Notes under the pieces: generated by a model | The model's database searches: none | The model's input: only the letters and a program-made list of their open reading frames with translations | Told to the model about the DNA's origin: nothing | Assembly (NCBI GenBank): GCA_937922805.1 | Contig: CALAJV010000003.1 | Location: 248,001 to 312,000 of the forward strand | DNA: 64,000 nt | Direction: 5' to 3' | Source of the DNA: an uncultured Acidimicrobiales bacterium | GTDB lineage: Bacteria > Actinomycetota > Acidimicrobiia > Acidimicrobiales > SZUA-35 | Made by a program: the position numbers and the translations under genes | In this document: positions 9,377-17,401 of the stretch, piece by piece | How positions within the stretch are numbered: position 1 is the stretch's first letter | How the letters are laid out: each line of letters begins with the position of its first letter

Positions 9377-11080
9377 CTACCCACAGGTTGTTGTGGGTAC
9401 TTCTACCTGCGAGTCGGGCGATTGGTCGGCGAGCTCGGAAGTGGAGGTACCGCTTAGATCCTGACCAGGGGCGGCCAGGGCGGACCCAGAAGTCGTTTGG
9501 TTGTCGCTGCCAACTGGTGCGGGCCGTGCCGTCGTCGGCACATCCGTTACTTGAGTTGTGGCCGACAGACTCGTTTTTGGCGCGCTCGTCGTAGATGCCA
9601 ACCCCGGTGGAGCGCTGGTCGCTCGGGTGCCTACCTGCTCGTCAGACTCTGGCGTGGCCGGGGCCGAATCGGCTGGTTCGATTGCGCTTGGTTCACTGGT
9701 TGGAGCGGACAACGTTCGTTCCACAATTATCGAACGAGCGGGCAGATACGGAACCGGCTCGATTCGAATCGACATGGATTCGGCCAAACGGTCAACTGTT
9801 TTGGTCAGCGCGGTCGCCACCAGATTGGCGGCGTGAACGCCATCTGGCCCGTGCTGAACGACCAACTCGTTTACCGTTGCCTCCTCGAAGGCGATGTCGG
9901 GCGAGCTACCAGCTCGACCCGCTTCGAACTTCACCGGAAAACCAGAAGCCCTCAGATCTTCAACGATCCAATCTTCATCAGACCCAACAACCGTAACTGG
10001 GACCGTCGCTGGGTCGGCCAGCGAGGCACCCCGGAACACGTCCAACACCGGCTCCAATGCTTCGCTTTTGGCCACGAGTACCTGGTCTTGACCAATAACC
10101 TCGTCGACCACCGGCACGCTATATGTTTGCAGCTGATGAGGTTCAAACGACTGATAGGCCGCACCCAAGTCAAGCAATTGCTGCGGAGTCAAACTCTGGT
10201 CGATGGCCACGTTGGCCAACCCTGCGTCAATCAGATCATTCAAGACGAACGGATTGCGAGCACCAAGATCGATCGCACGTTGAAGCAATCGCCGGAGGAA
10301 GTCCTGCTGACGCCGGATTCGACCGAGGTCCGATGACGGGTCGGTTACCCACTCCCCTTCTTGATTCATAGTCTGGTAATAACGGGAGCGCACATAGGCT
10401 AGAGCGGTTGCCGGGTCAAGTGATTGGCACCCGGGTTCGGCCATCACAAATCCAGTCTGACTCCTAGGGACCGGCTTGGCTCGGGTGTTCCAATCCCGGG
10501 CCGGAGCATCAAAATAGACATCGACTGAACCGACGGCCGAGACAAGGCCTTGGAAGCCGGCAAAATCGACGTTGACGTAGTGGTTGATAGGGATTTCAAA
10601 CTCAGTCTCAATCGTTTCGATTAACATCGACGGTCCACCAAGTTCGAACGCTTTGTTAATTCTGGCGTCGCGGCTTGTTCCGGCGATGCTGACCCAAAGG
10701 TCTCGAGGAAACGACAGCAACGCCGCCTCCCCGGTCCGTTCATCAAGATGAGCAACAATGATCACGTCCCCGAACCGCTCTCCTTGGCGGCCAATCTGAA
10801 TCGGATCGTCGGAACCCAATCCGGCGGAGCTGTCGGAACCTACGAGCAAGATGTTTAGCACCCGCTGACCTCGCTCAGATTCGGCTGGCAAGGGCGTCAG
10901 ACTTCGATCGAGCTCAACTCGGTTTATTGAGGATGCTCGGTCAAAGCCGTAGTTTAGAACGGCTGCCACCACCAGACAGCACCCGATCAGAGCAACGTTC
11001 ACGAAGATAATGGACCGCTGGACCCAGCTTCGCCGCAAAGGTACTGTCGGGTTCGAGCCAACGGCGACGTTCAGCGTCAA
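9377..11080 (-). CDS. LytR-CpsA-Psr (LCP) family wall-polymer ligase with LytR_C domain
   Basis: LCP proteins transfer lipid-linked glycopolymers onto peptidoglycan outside the cell. A short cytoplasmic N-terminus is followed by one membrane helix (about residues 24-45). The LCP domain holds NILLVGSDSSAG, the SFPRDLWV catalytic arginine motif, RINKAFELGG, YVNVDFAGF, ALAYVRSRY and DLGRIRRQQDFL. A LytR_C-like domain (TVVGSDEDWIVEDLRASGFPV) and a long Ser/Thr/Pro/Ala-rich tail follow. The start is TTG, with its last bases shared with the TGA of the upstream thiamin pyrophosphokinase gene (TTGA overlap). The position beside the glycosyltransferase and UDP-sugar block suggests it attaches that glycan to the wall. 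Confidence 0.92.
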   Translation of the reverse strand: MTLNVAVGSNPTVPLRRSWVQRSIIFVNVALIGCCLVVAAVLNYGFDRASSINRVELDRSLTPLPAESERGQRVLNILLVGSDSSAGLGSDDPIQIGRQGERFGDVIIVAHLDERTGEAALLSFPRDLWVSIAGTSRDARINKAFELGGPSMLIETIETEFEIPINHYVNVDFAGFQGLVSAVGSVDVYFDAPARDWNTRAKPVPRSQTGFVMAEPGCQSLDPATALAYVRSRYYQTMNQEGEWVTDPSSDLGRIRRQQDFLRRLLQRAIDLGARNPFVLNDLIDAGLANVAIDQSLTPQQLLDLGAAYQSFEPHQLQTYSVPVVDEVIGQDQVLVAKSEALEPVLDVFRGASLADPATVPVTVVGSDEDWIVEDLRASGFPVKFEAGRAGSSPDIAFEEATVNELVVQHGPDGVHAANLVATALTKTVDRLAESMSIRIEPVPYLPARSIIVERTLSAPTSEPSAIEPADSAPATPESDEQVGTRATSAPPGLASTTSAPKTSLSATTQVTDVPTTARPAPVGSDNQTTSGSALAAPGQDLSGTSTSELADQSPDSQVEVPTTTCG

Positions 11081-11754
11081 GATACCAACCCGTCAGGTTG
11101 AAACACCAACAACGTTCCGGTTCCAACCGTTAGCTTGGCCGAATCGCTAGCTAGCACGTTACTCACACCCCGAGCACTCCCGGATTCGAGTGACTCATTT
11201 GCAAGAGGAAACTCAACTCCACTCAAACTGATTCCAGTAGCCGCTCCATGCACGGCCAGCAGCGACAACAATTCCCCCGGCGCACCCCTCAGGATTTTCT
11301 GGTTTCGGACAACCGAAAGCCTTGTTGTACCCAGTAACACTTCGATCTCGGGGCCATCGCCGGAAAGGCTGGGCAGTACGAGATCAGGGCTTGAAACGGC
11401 AAACAGATTGGCCAGATAGTGATCGGGCCGCCCCCCATCAAGTCCGACTACAACAACACGATCGGGCGAAGTTTCGATGGCGCGTCGAAGCGCTAACTCA
11501 AGATCGGTCATGTCTTTCGCCACTGGGTGCCGCTCGATCTCGACATCGGGCAACTCACCGCTTTCGATCTGGTCGAGAACAGTCGAACTAATCGAATCGA
11601 GGTCGCCCACAACAAGGTTCGGAACTACTCCAATAGCCAACGCATGATCGGCACCGCTGTCAGCGGCAACGCAATAATCATGGATCGGCAAAGCGGACTG
11701 GACGGCCAGGCTAGGCTCCGCTCCTCCGGCGACAACAAGGACGATTCGAGTCAT
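11077..11754 (-). CDS. Thiamin pyrophosphokinase family protein
   Basis: Transfers pyrophosphate from ATP to thiamin to make thiamin diphosphate. The 225-aa sequence shows the family landmarks in order: ADSGADHAL, VVGDLDSIS, the acidic KDMTDLE segment, GLDGGRPDH and a C-terminal GVSN. All are intact. The gene overlaps the LCP gene by four bases, so the two are translationally coupled even though their functions look unrelated. No thiamin pyrophosphate riboswitch was seen upstream. Some actinobacterial relatives are fused to membrane domains; this one is the stand-alone form. Confidence 0.9.
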   Translation of the reverse strand: MTRIVLVVAGGAEPSLAVQSALPIHDYCVAADSGADHALAIGVVPNLVVGDLDSISSTVLDQIESGELPDVEIERHPVAKDMTDLELALRRAIETSPDRVVVVGLDGGRPDHYLANLFAVSSPDLVLPSLSGDGPEIEVLLGTTRLSVVRNQKILRGAPGELLSLLAVHGAATGISLSGVEFPLANESLESGSARGVSNVLASDSAKLTVGTGTLLVFQPDGLVS

Positions 11755-11872
11755 TTACAAAGCATGCTAGGCCATCCCGACTCGAACCGGTTAGACACCG
11801 TGAGCGGCATAATGCCCCGACAACAAACCAGGAGCTAAATCCTGATTTGCCATCAAACTACATTCAGCAACT

Positions 11873-12550
11873 TCAATTTGGTTGAGACCGATCTTTCTCT
11901 AATTCCACTACCCGGTCTTCCAACTGGTTGATCCGAGCCAGCAACGCTTCTATCGATCGATCACCAGCGTTCGCCAACTCGTTGACTGGGTCGGACGACG
12001 TCGGGGGATCCGACTTCGATGACAGTTGACCTTCAGATTGACCGTGATCGGACACTGGTCGTTGGTTTCCCTCGTCCAAAGGTCCAAGTAGATGGATCCA
12101 GCGATCCTGGGATTGCCCGGAACTGCGTCCAGTATTTCGGGCCAGCCCCTGATTCGATAGCTCATCGAGGATTGCTGAGACATCTCCAACTCCCCGGTAG
12201 CGTTCGGTTCGACTTGTTAACTCGCTCGCCGACTGTGGCCCCCTGAGTAAAAGAACGGCAAGAACGGCTTGGTGCCCATCGACAAGCCCGAGTCGCTCAT
12301 CGATCACGTGTCGATGCTTGTACCCACGGCTTCCTTTTGAGTGAACACTCCGAACCCATTTTCCATCCCGTAGACCCAGCACCACAGCATCTACCTGCTG
12401 AGCCCCCAGGTCCATAATCGGATGGCGCGATGTTTTCTGGTTGCAGGCAAGTCGAAGCGCATTTGTTGATAGCGGATATTGATCTGGAGTTGTGTGCGAT
12501 TTTTCGATCAAACACCCCAGAACCCGTTGCTCTTCCCCGGTGAGTTCCAT
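11873..12550 (-). CDS. yceH: YceH family protein (UPF0502/DUF480)
   Basis: Member of the YceH family, two winged-helix domains of unknown function. The first domain starts MELTGEEQRVLGCLIEKSHTTPDQYPLS and includes LACNQKTSRHPIM; the second begins around HQAVLAVLLLRGPQSASEL. A linker then leads to a C-terminal heptad-like stretch (ALLARINQLEDRVVELEKD) that is probably a short coiled coil. The ATG at 12550 has no overlap with the next gene on the other strand, provided that gene starts at 12642. The role is unknown; DNA binding is plausible from the fold only. Confidence 0.9.
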   Translation of the reverse strand: MELTGEEQRVLGCLIEKSHTTPDQYPLSTNALRLACNQKTSRHPIMDLGAQQVDAVVLGLRDGKWVRSVHSKGSRGYKHRHVIDERLGLVDGHQAVLAVLLLRGPQSASELTSRTERYRGVGDVSAILDELSNQGLARNTGRSSGQSQDRWIHLLGPLDEGNQRPVSDHGQSEGQLSSKSDPPTSSDPVNELANAGDRSIEALLARINQLEDRVVELEKDRSQPN

Positions 12551-12641
12551 GGTTAAACCCTACTCGCCACCCACTGTTTTCTCCTTCATCGCCCAGGCTC
12601 GAATCAGTCGCTTTGCCGAATCGTTCGCCAACGGCGATGCT

Positions 12642-13466
12642 ATGAGCATGTCGAACTCAGCCGAGCACCAAACTGAACAAGACCTCGACCAACCTACGTT
12701 GTACGAGGTGGAACAGACAGTAGCCACGATCACCCTTAACATGGCCGAACGAAAGAACAGCCTGTCCAACGAATTGGTGACGAGCCTGGGGCGAAACCTT
12801 GAGATTGCTTACGCCGATCCAGAGGTTCGAGTAATCGTACTGACCAACAACGGCAACACGTTCTGCGCCGGCGCTGACCTGAAGTCGGACAAGCCAGGCG
12901 TTCCAACGCCAGACGATCAGGACAAACAACTAACATTCGTCGACATTTTTAATCTGATTCTCGACGGTCCAAAACCAGTCATCGGTCGAATCGACGGACA
13001 CGCGACCGGAGGCGGAGTCGGCCTTGTCGCGGTGTGTGATATCTCAGTCATGCGCGACGACGCCAAGTTTGGGTTTACTGAAGTACGGCTCGGAGTGGCA
13101 CCCGCCGTCATATCTGTTGTCTGTTTACCAAAGATGAACCTCGCTGACGCAATGGAGCTCTTCTTGACCGGCGAACGGATAACCCCGGACCGGGCATCCG
13201 AAGTGGGGCTAATCAACCGAAGTGTGAAACCAACAGATCTTGACGCTGTCGTCGACAACTTCGTGGACCTAATTCGCTTGGGCGGACCGAACGCAATTTC
13301 TGCCGCCAAGAGCATCGTGAGACGGGTACCAGCAATGAACCGCCAAGCAGCGTTCGATGCCATGTCGATCGAATCGCAACAGCTGTTCCGATCTGAAGAA
13401 GCCAGTGCCGGCATCGCGGCATTCCGCGATCGTCAACCGGCGCCGTGGGCCCAGGATCTGGCGTAA
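12642..13466 (+). CDS. Enoyl-CoA hydratase/isomerase family protein
   Basis: Crotonase-fold enzyme acting on an acyl-CoA, probably hydrating an enoyl-CoA in beta-oxidation or a related route. The oxyanion-hole segments are NTFCAGADLK and DGHATGGGVGL, and FGFTEVRLGVAPA follows. The usual catalytic pair is not clear: the position of the first glutamate of classical hydratases is not obvious and ValAlaProAla replaces the LGLxPG motif, so isomerase or lyase activity is possible. The frame extends upstream to 12492, but that part overlaps the divergent yceH gene and is not crotonase-like. I chose the ATG at 12642, with another ATG two codons later. No strong ribosome-binding site marks either. Confidence 0.87.
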   Translation: MSMSNSAEHQTEQDLDQPTLYEVEQTVATITLNMAERKNSLSNELVTSLGRNLEIAYADPEVRVIVLTNNGNTFCAGADLKSDKPGVPTPDDQDKQLTFVDIFNLILDGPKPVIGRIDGHATGGGVGLVAVCDISVMRDDAKFGFTEVRLGVAPAVISVVCLPKMNLADAMELFLTGERITPDRASEVGLINRSVKPTDLDAVVDNFVDLIRLGGPNAISAAKSIVRRVPAMNRQAAFDAMSIESQQLFRSEEASAGIAAFRDRQPAPWAQDLA

Positions 13467-13530
13467 ATAACGTCACCAATCTCGTAACCAATCCGGCACT
13501 AGCCCAAATCGTTATCGGTCGATTCGTTAC

Positions 13531-13647
13531 CTAGTCGATGTCGGGATAGATAGAGGGTGGCGGACCAGGAACCCCGGGTCCATCACAAACCCAGCAGGCA
13601 GAGTCAGCAGGGCCGGTCCAGGCCACTTCACAGCTAGCGCAACTCAT
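13531..13647 (-). CDS. Predicted 38-aa zinc-ribbon microprotein
   Basis: A short frame coding for 38 residues with two CxxC pairs (MSCASCEVAWTG and ACWVCDGPG, 13 residues between pairs), ending in a Pro-rich GPPPSIYPDID tail. Four cysteines in two knuckles suggest one structural zinc. The frame stays open upstream to a GTG at 13707, which would give 58 residues including a basic RYRRVGLR stretch. It sits alone between the enoyl-CoA hydratase gene and the DUF4332 gene. The call rests on the cysteine pattern; expression and function are unknown. Confidence 0.55.
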   Translation of the reverse strand: MSCASCEVAWTGPADSACWVCDGPGVPGPPPSIYPDID

Positions 13648-13834
13648 CCTGAGCCCGACCCGTCGGTAGCGCGGGATGAGTGCCGTATCGCGATTCAGTC
13701 GATCCACATCTATCTATCGACCAAATTGGGCGACAACTAAACTGCCGGTTCCAGGCCTTTTGGGCTAACGGTGAGGCGCTCGTCCAAAACTAGTTCGTTC
13801 AGCGAGTTCAGAATCGTTCAGGTAGGCCAAAACA

Positions 13835-13877
13835 ACGAAGAGCTTCGAGAGGCGATCAGCCGCTCAAAGCTCTTCGT
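13835..13877 (-). terminator. Strong hairpin downstream of DUF4332 gene
   Basis: Perfect 11-bp inverted repeat ACGAAGAGCTT / AAGCTCTTCGT whose interior also pairs (GAG/CTC, then GGC/GCC round a GATCA loop). It lies about 50 bases after the stop of the minus-strand DUF4332 gene and is the likely terminator. There is no T run. The remaining bases of 13648-13924 hold no further gene that I can see. Confidence 0.6.
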
Positions 13878-13924
13878 AGTCTGCTACTCATCAACTAGAG
13901 CAATATCGACGGCAAGCCATCGTA

Positions 13925-14344
13925 TTAGTGAGAGATAGCGGCCTTCATCTTTTTGGCTTGCGCGACCCACTTCTTAACTTCGGTCTCTGATGGTGGACGC
14001 CGTACGATGCTTCGACCTTTTTTAACTGCGGCATCGTTTACTTCCAGCATTTTTGCCGCAAGATTTTCGGGTTTGCGCTGCGCTAGTTCTTTGACTGTGT
14101 CGACACCAGATGCCTCAAGCAAATCGCTGTACTGGGTAGAGACACCCTTGATCCTCATCAAGTCGGCCCGATTAGCCCACTCGAGCACCATTGACTCTTT
14201 GACTCCCGACTCAGCTGAGAGTGCTTTTCGACCAGCCTTGGTGCCCGCTTTTGCTAGCAGTGCCTCACAGGACCGAACACCGCAACCACGAAGTTTCTTC
14301 GCATTCGCTGGACCAATTCCCTCAATAGCTTCAAGTGACGCCAT
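13925..14344 (-). CDS. DUF4332 / helix-hairpin-helix protein
   Basis: A 139-aa protein made of tandem helix-hairpin-helix motifs: IEGIGPANAKKLRGCGV near residue 6 and MRIKGVSTQYSDLLEASGVDTV near residue 62. This is the pattern of DUF4332 and of the Rad51 N-terminal-like domain, which contact DNA or act as small scaffolds. The C-terminus is strongly basic (KKGRSIVRRPP, AKKMKAA). An AAGGG ribosome-binding site lies about 9 bases before the ATG. It is monocistronic: a strong hairpin follows and a divergent gene lies on the other side. Confidence 0.85.
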   Translation of the reverse strand: MASLEAIEGIGPANAKKLRGCGVRSCEALLAKAGTKAGRKALSAESGVKESMVLEWANRADLMRIKGVSTQYSDLLEASGVDTVKELAQRKPENLAAKMLEVNDAAVKKGRSIVRRPPSETEVKKWVAQAKKMKAAISH

Positions 14345-14458
14345 TTTCTTGCCCTTTCAATCGTTTACATTCAGCCGGCTGCGCTCATTCACAGCAGGTA
14401 CGTAGTTGCTTAGTTTTCTTGTGACTCTCTCTATTCATCTTCCACCAGCAAGCCAATC

Positions 14459-14477
14459 GCAACCTGGCGGAGGTTGC
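14459..14477. other. Hairpin in divergent intergenic region
   Basis: Perfect 7-bp inverted repeat GCAACCT-ggcgg-AGGTTGC in the 261-bp gap (14345-14605) between the divergent DUF4332 and PD40 lipoprotein genes. It could be an operator or a leader hairpin. No clear -35/-10 pair was recognised nearby. Confidence 0.4.
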
Positions 14478-14605
14478 CCGATTTGATCGCAACATCATCA
14501 ACAACACTCGTTAACCGACGTCCATCATCTCACGCATCCATCTATGTAGAGTCGAAACGTAGCCAAGAAGTCGCGTCAAGACCACCGCGACCTAGGATTC
14601 TCATC

Positions 14606-15889
14606 ATGGCGCCCCAGTATTTCGTCAACCACGGCGGTCCAGACCCCGGCCGTACAACCCGACACGGAACGACCGAAACTTCGGCGCCGAGAAGGGCAAA
14701 TTCTTTTGATCGCGACCTGATCTGCGCCGGTTTACCTACAGCTATTGCGACCTTTATCATTGTCTTGACGGTCACCGCTTGCAGTCGAGGCACTGCTGGA
14801 CCGATCGATGGATCGACAACGGCACTTTTGGGCCAAGAGACTAGTGCTACAACCGTTTCGGAAAACGCAGAATCAGAAAACGCCAGTTCCGAATCGACTG
14901 AGCCGACTCCGCCAGACCGAGCCGGCGTTACCGAAGACTCTCCATTAGCAAGCAAGACCGAAACCGCGATTGCCGACAACAATAACTCAGCCCAATTCTT
15001 GTTCTCGTCGAACCGGACCGGGGTCTACCAGCTCTACCTGTTCGACAACGACGAGATAACCCCAATAACGACCGATGAAGACTTCGATAGCTGGGCTCCT
15101 CGGCTCGCTCCGGACGGATCCCGACTTGTTTTCTCTCGCGCTCCGGTAGCCGAACGCCCCGTCGTCGGTTCACCAGCTGACAACTACCGTTCAGCCTCGG
15201 CGTGGACAATTCGACTTGACGGCAGCGGAAAGCGTGAGCTTCTGCCTGCTACGCGGTTTCGTGAACTCGGTCCGATGAGTTGGTCTCCAGACGGAAAATC
15301 GGTCGTGTTCTCGGCCGTCGACCCCGAAGATAACCAGTTCCACCTCTGGACTGCCGACACCTCGGAATTTCGCCCCAAAAAGTTGACGTCACGTCAGAGT
15401 CTCTTTCTCGACCCGGCATTTGGCCCCGACGGGTCACAGATCTCCTACGTTTCGTTCCCACAAGACTACGAAGGTCGTGAGACCGACAAGCTTGAGGTCT
15501 TTCGGCTCGACCTGGATGAAATGATTGAAGAGCGCTTGACGTTCGATGGCTTCGAAGATGGAAACCCTTCTTGGTCGCCAGATGGAGAACACATCGCCTT
15601 CGAAACGATCGTCGATAGAAACTACTTGTTCCAGGGCAAGTGGGCGATCCGATCCATTACCGCTAGCAGCGGTGAAATAGAAACACTTTTGTCGGACGGG
15701 AACGTCAACCGGTTACCCCGGTGGGCACCGAATGGCTCCCAATTGTTGTTTCAACAACTGATTCAAGGGGAAGGCGGATTTCGACTCAGCTCTATTTCTG
15801 TTGAGTCCGGAGAACTAGTCGCGTCTATTGGCCCTGATTCATCCGCTGATCAGATCGACATTGATCCGATAAATGTTGCACTTGATTGA
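14606..15889 (+). CDS. Lipoprotein with TolB-like PD40 beta-propeller repeats
   Basis: Predicted surface lipoprotein. A hydrophobic segment ends in a lipobox (VTAC, Cys about residue 59 from the proposed ATG) and is followed by a low-complexity Ser/Thr/Glu stretch. The remainder carries PD40/WD40-like blades: FLFSSNRTGVYQLYL, WAPRLAPDGSRLVFS, MSWSPDGKSVVFS, PAFGPDGSQISYVS, PSWSPDGEHIAFE and PRWAPNGSQLLFQ. These resemble the propeller of TolB and dipeptidyl-peptidase IV relatives, but no peptidase domain follows. The n-region is long for a signal peptide, so a start downstream of 14606 is possible. It probably binds a ligand or partner in the envelope. Confidence 0.82.
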   Translation: MAPQYFVNHGGPDPGRTTRHGTTETSAPRRANSFDRDLICAGLPTAIATFIIVLTVTACSRGTAGPIDGSTTALLGQETSATTVSENAESENASSESTEPTPPDRAGVTEDSPLASKTETAIADNNNSAQFLFSSNRTGVYQLYLFDNDEITPITTDEDFDSWAPRLAPDGSRLVFSRAPVAERPVVGSPADNYRSASAWTIRLDGSGKRELLPATRFRELGPMSWSPDGKSVVFSAVDPEDNQFHLWTADTSEFRPKKLTSRQSLFLDPAFGPDGSQISYVSFPQDYEGRETDKLEVFRLDLDEMIEERLTFDGFEDGNPSWSPDGEHIAFETIVDRNYLFQGKWAIRSITASSGEIETLLSDGNVNRLPRWAPNGSQLLFQQLIQGEGGFRLSSISVESGELVASIGPDSSADQIDIDPINVALD

Positions 15890-15897
15890 GTAGAACA

Positions 15898-15927
15898 GTC
15901 AGACAACAATTTGTGCCGTTGTCTGAC
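15898..15927 (+). terminator. Hairpin terminator after PD40 lipoprotein gene
   Basis: Perfect 10-bp inverted repeat GTCAGACAAC / GTTGTCTGAC with a 10-base loop, nine bases beyond the stop codon. The remainder of 15928-16196 carries no gene and must hold the promoter of the repeat protein gene. Confidence 0.65.
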
Positions 15928-16196
15928 GCTCCCAGCAAGATGCTCACCAAATGTGGTCATATCGCCACTCTCCGAGTTTTGGGGACCAAACCAGCTAGCC
16001 GGAACGTTACACAAGGCATATATCATCAGCAATGAAGTGCCTACATCTCCGATTGTGACTATCTTTGTCCGTGGTTGTAGATGCACCGCACATCATGCCA
16101 AGTGGCGGTCGGGCGACCAAACACAAAACCGATAAAGGGCAATTCCTGAACTAGTTACGACGGCCAAATGGCATCCGTACGCGAGAGGTAAAAGCT

Positions 16197-17381
16197 ATGA
16201 GTGACAACGACAATCCTAGTAATCCGAAGGATGCAGTCGACAACGCCGCCGAAAAGGCCGTCGACAAGGTTAAAGGCATTTTGTCGGGTGACGACAAAGA
16301 CGATGCTGGAGACGCTACCGACAAATTGAAGGGCGCCGGAGGCAAGGCAACCGACAAGCTGAAAGGCGTCGGCGGCAAAGCAGCCGGTGCTGCGGCCGCA
16401 GCCGGTGCCGCCGCTGGCGGACTTGGCGACAAGGCTAGCGATGCCGTCGCTGGAGCAGGAGACAAAGTAACCGGCGCAGCAGGCAAAGCTGGAGACGCAG
16501 CATCTGGAGCGACCGGCAAAGTAACCGGCGCAGCAGGCAAAGCCGGAGACAAAGTAACGGGCGCAGCAGGCAAAGCTGGAGGCAAAGTAACGGGCGCAGC
16601 TGGCAAAGCCGGAAGCGCTGCTTCTGGCACTGCAGGCAAGGCTTCTGGGGCAGCGAAGAAAGCTGCAAGCGCAACCGGCAAATCTGGAACCAAGAAGGTT
16701 GCCGCAGCCGCTGGCGCCGGTGCCGCAGTAACCGGTGCCTCAAGTCGAGTTGTTAACTCAAGAACTGAGAACGCCAAAGCAGGCGGAACCGCAACGGCTG
16801 AGCGAGTCCGCTCAACCGAGCTTGGCACCTACGGAGATTCTGGAATCGGTCGCTACTTGTGGTGGGGCCTTGGGCTCATTGGTCTGATCTTGGTCGGAGC
16901 ACTCTTGTTGTCTCGATGCGGATCAGATGACACCTCTACAAGCGATCCTGAGGCAGCAGTAACGACTGAGCCGGAATCGGCCACCACTGAAGCCGAAGCG
17001 ACCACGACTGAGGCTCCAGAAACAACAGTCGAAGAAACAACGACAACCGAAGCTCCAACCACAACCGAAGCTGAAGCTCCAACCGTCGACCTTGAGGCTG
17101 ATACTGCTGCTGCTCTAAGCTCAGCCGGGTTCGCCGGTCTGACTGCAGCGGTTGATGGCGACGCTGTTGTCCTTAGCGGTGAAGTTGCATCTGATGGCGA
17201 CAAAGAGGCAGCCGAAGCAGCTGTTGCTGGCGTTGAAGGTGTCGGATCAGTCGACAATCAACTAGTTGTTGCGGCCGCAGACTCAGACGATGAGCCTGCC
17301 GAAGATGACGCTCCGGCAGAAGAGCCGGACGAAACTCCAACCGCCGACGCTACTGATTCAGAACCAGACTTCACCGGCTAG
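16197..17381 (+). CDS. Repeat-rich single-pass membrane protein with C-terminal BON domain
   Basis: A 394-aa protein with three parts. Residues 1-210 are Ala/Gly/Lys/Asp-rich and contain an 11-residue repeat KVTGAAGKAG(D/G/S) plus related KLKGxGGKATD units, like LEA or apolipophorin-type amphipathic helices. Residues about 220-241 form one membrane helix (YLWWGLGLIGLILVGALLL). A Thr/Glu-rich linker follows, then a BON-like domain at about 301-358 (LSSAGFAGLTAAVDGDAVVLSGEV ... GVGSVDNQLVV). BON domains bind phospholipid or other envelope ligands. A GAGAGG site precedes the ATG. The next gene is an L,D-transpeptidase 20 bases on. Topology suggests repeats inside and BON outside. Not a family I can name. 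Confidence 0.8.
   Translation: MSDNDNPSNPKDAVDNAAEKAVDKVKGILSGDDKDDAGDATDKLKGAGGKATDKLKGVGGKAAGAAAAAGAAAGGLGDKASDAVAGAGDKVTGAAGKAGDAASGATGKVTGAAGKAGDKVTGAAGKAGGKVTGAAGKAGSAASGTAGKASGAAKKAASATGKSGTKKVAAAAGAGAAVTGASSRVVNSRTENAKAGGTATAERVRSTELGTYGDSGIGRYLWWGLGLIGLILVGALLLSRCGSDDTSTSDPEAAVTTEPESATTEAEATTTEAPETTVEETTTTEAPTTTEAEAPTVDLEADTAAALSSAGFAGLTAAVDGDAVVLSGEVASDGDKEAAEAAVAGVEGVGSVDNQLVVAAADSDDEPAEDDAPAEEPDETPTADATDSEPDFTG
16464..16609 (+). repeat. 33-bp in-frame tandem repeat (11-residue units)
   Basis: Near-identical units beginning AAAGTAAC(C/G)GGCGCAGC start at 16464, 16518, 16551 and 16584. The last three are spaced exactly 33 bp and the first is offset by one 21-bp insertion. They encode the KVTGAAGKAG units of the membrane protein. 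High nucleotide identity points to recent expansion. Confidence 0.85.
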
Positions 17382-17401
17382 AACGTTTAGCCAAGAGAAA
17401 C

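Noticed and set aside
12492..12641. N-terminal extension of the enoyl-CoA hydratase to 12492 or 12549
   Set aside because: Overlaps or abuts the divergent yceH start and has no crotonase similarity.
14542..14982. 146-aa minus-strand open frame opposite the PD40 lipoprotein gene
   Set aside because: Covers the lipoprotein signal and linker in reverse; no start signal or known motif.
16151..16828. 225-aa minus-strand open frame antisense to the repeat/BON gene
   Set aside because: It is Ala/Pro/Leu low-complexity made by the reverse complement of the GCAGGC-type repeats. The plus-strand gene has a ribosome-binding site, a membrane helix and a BON domain.
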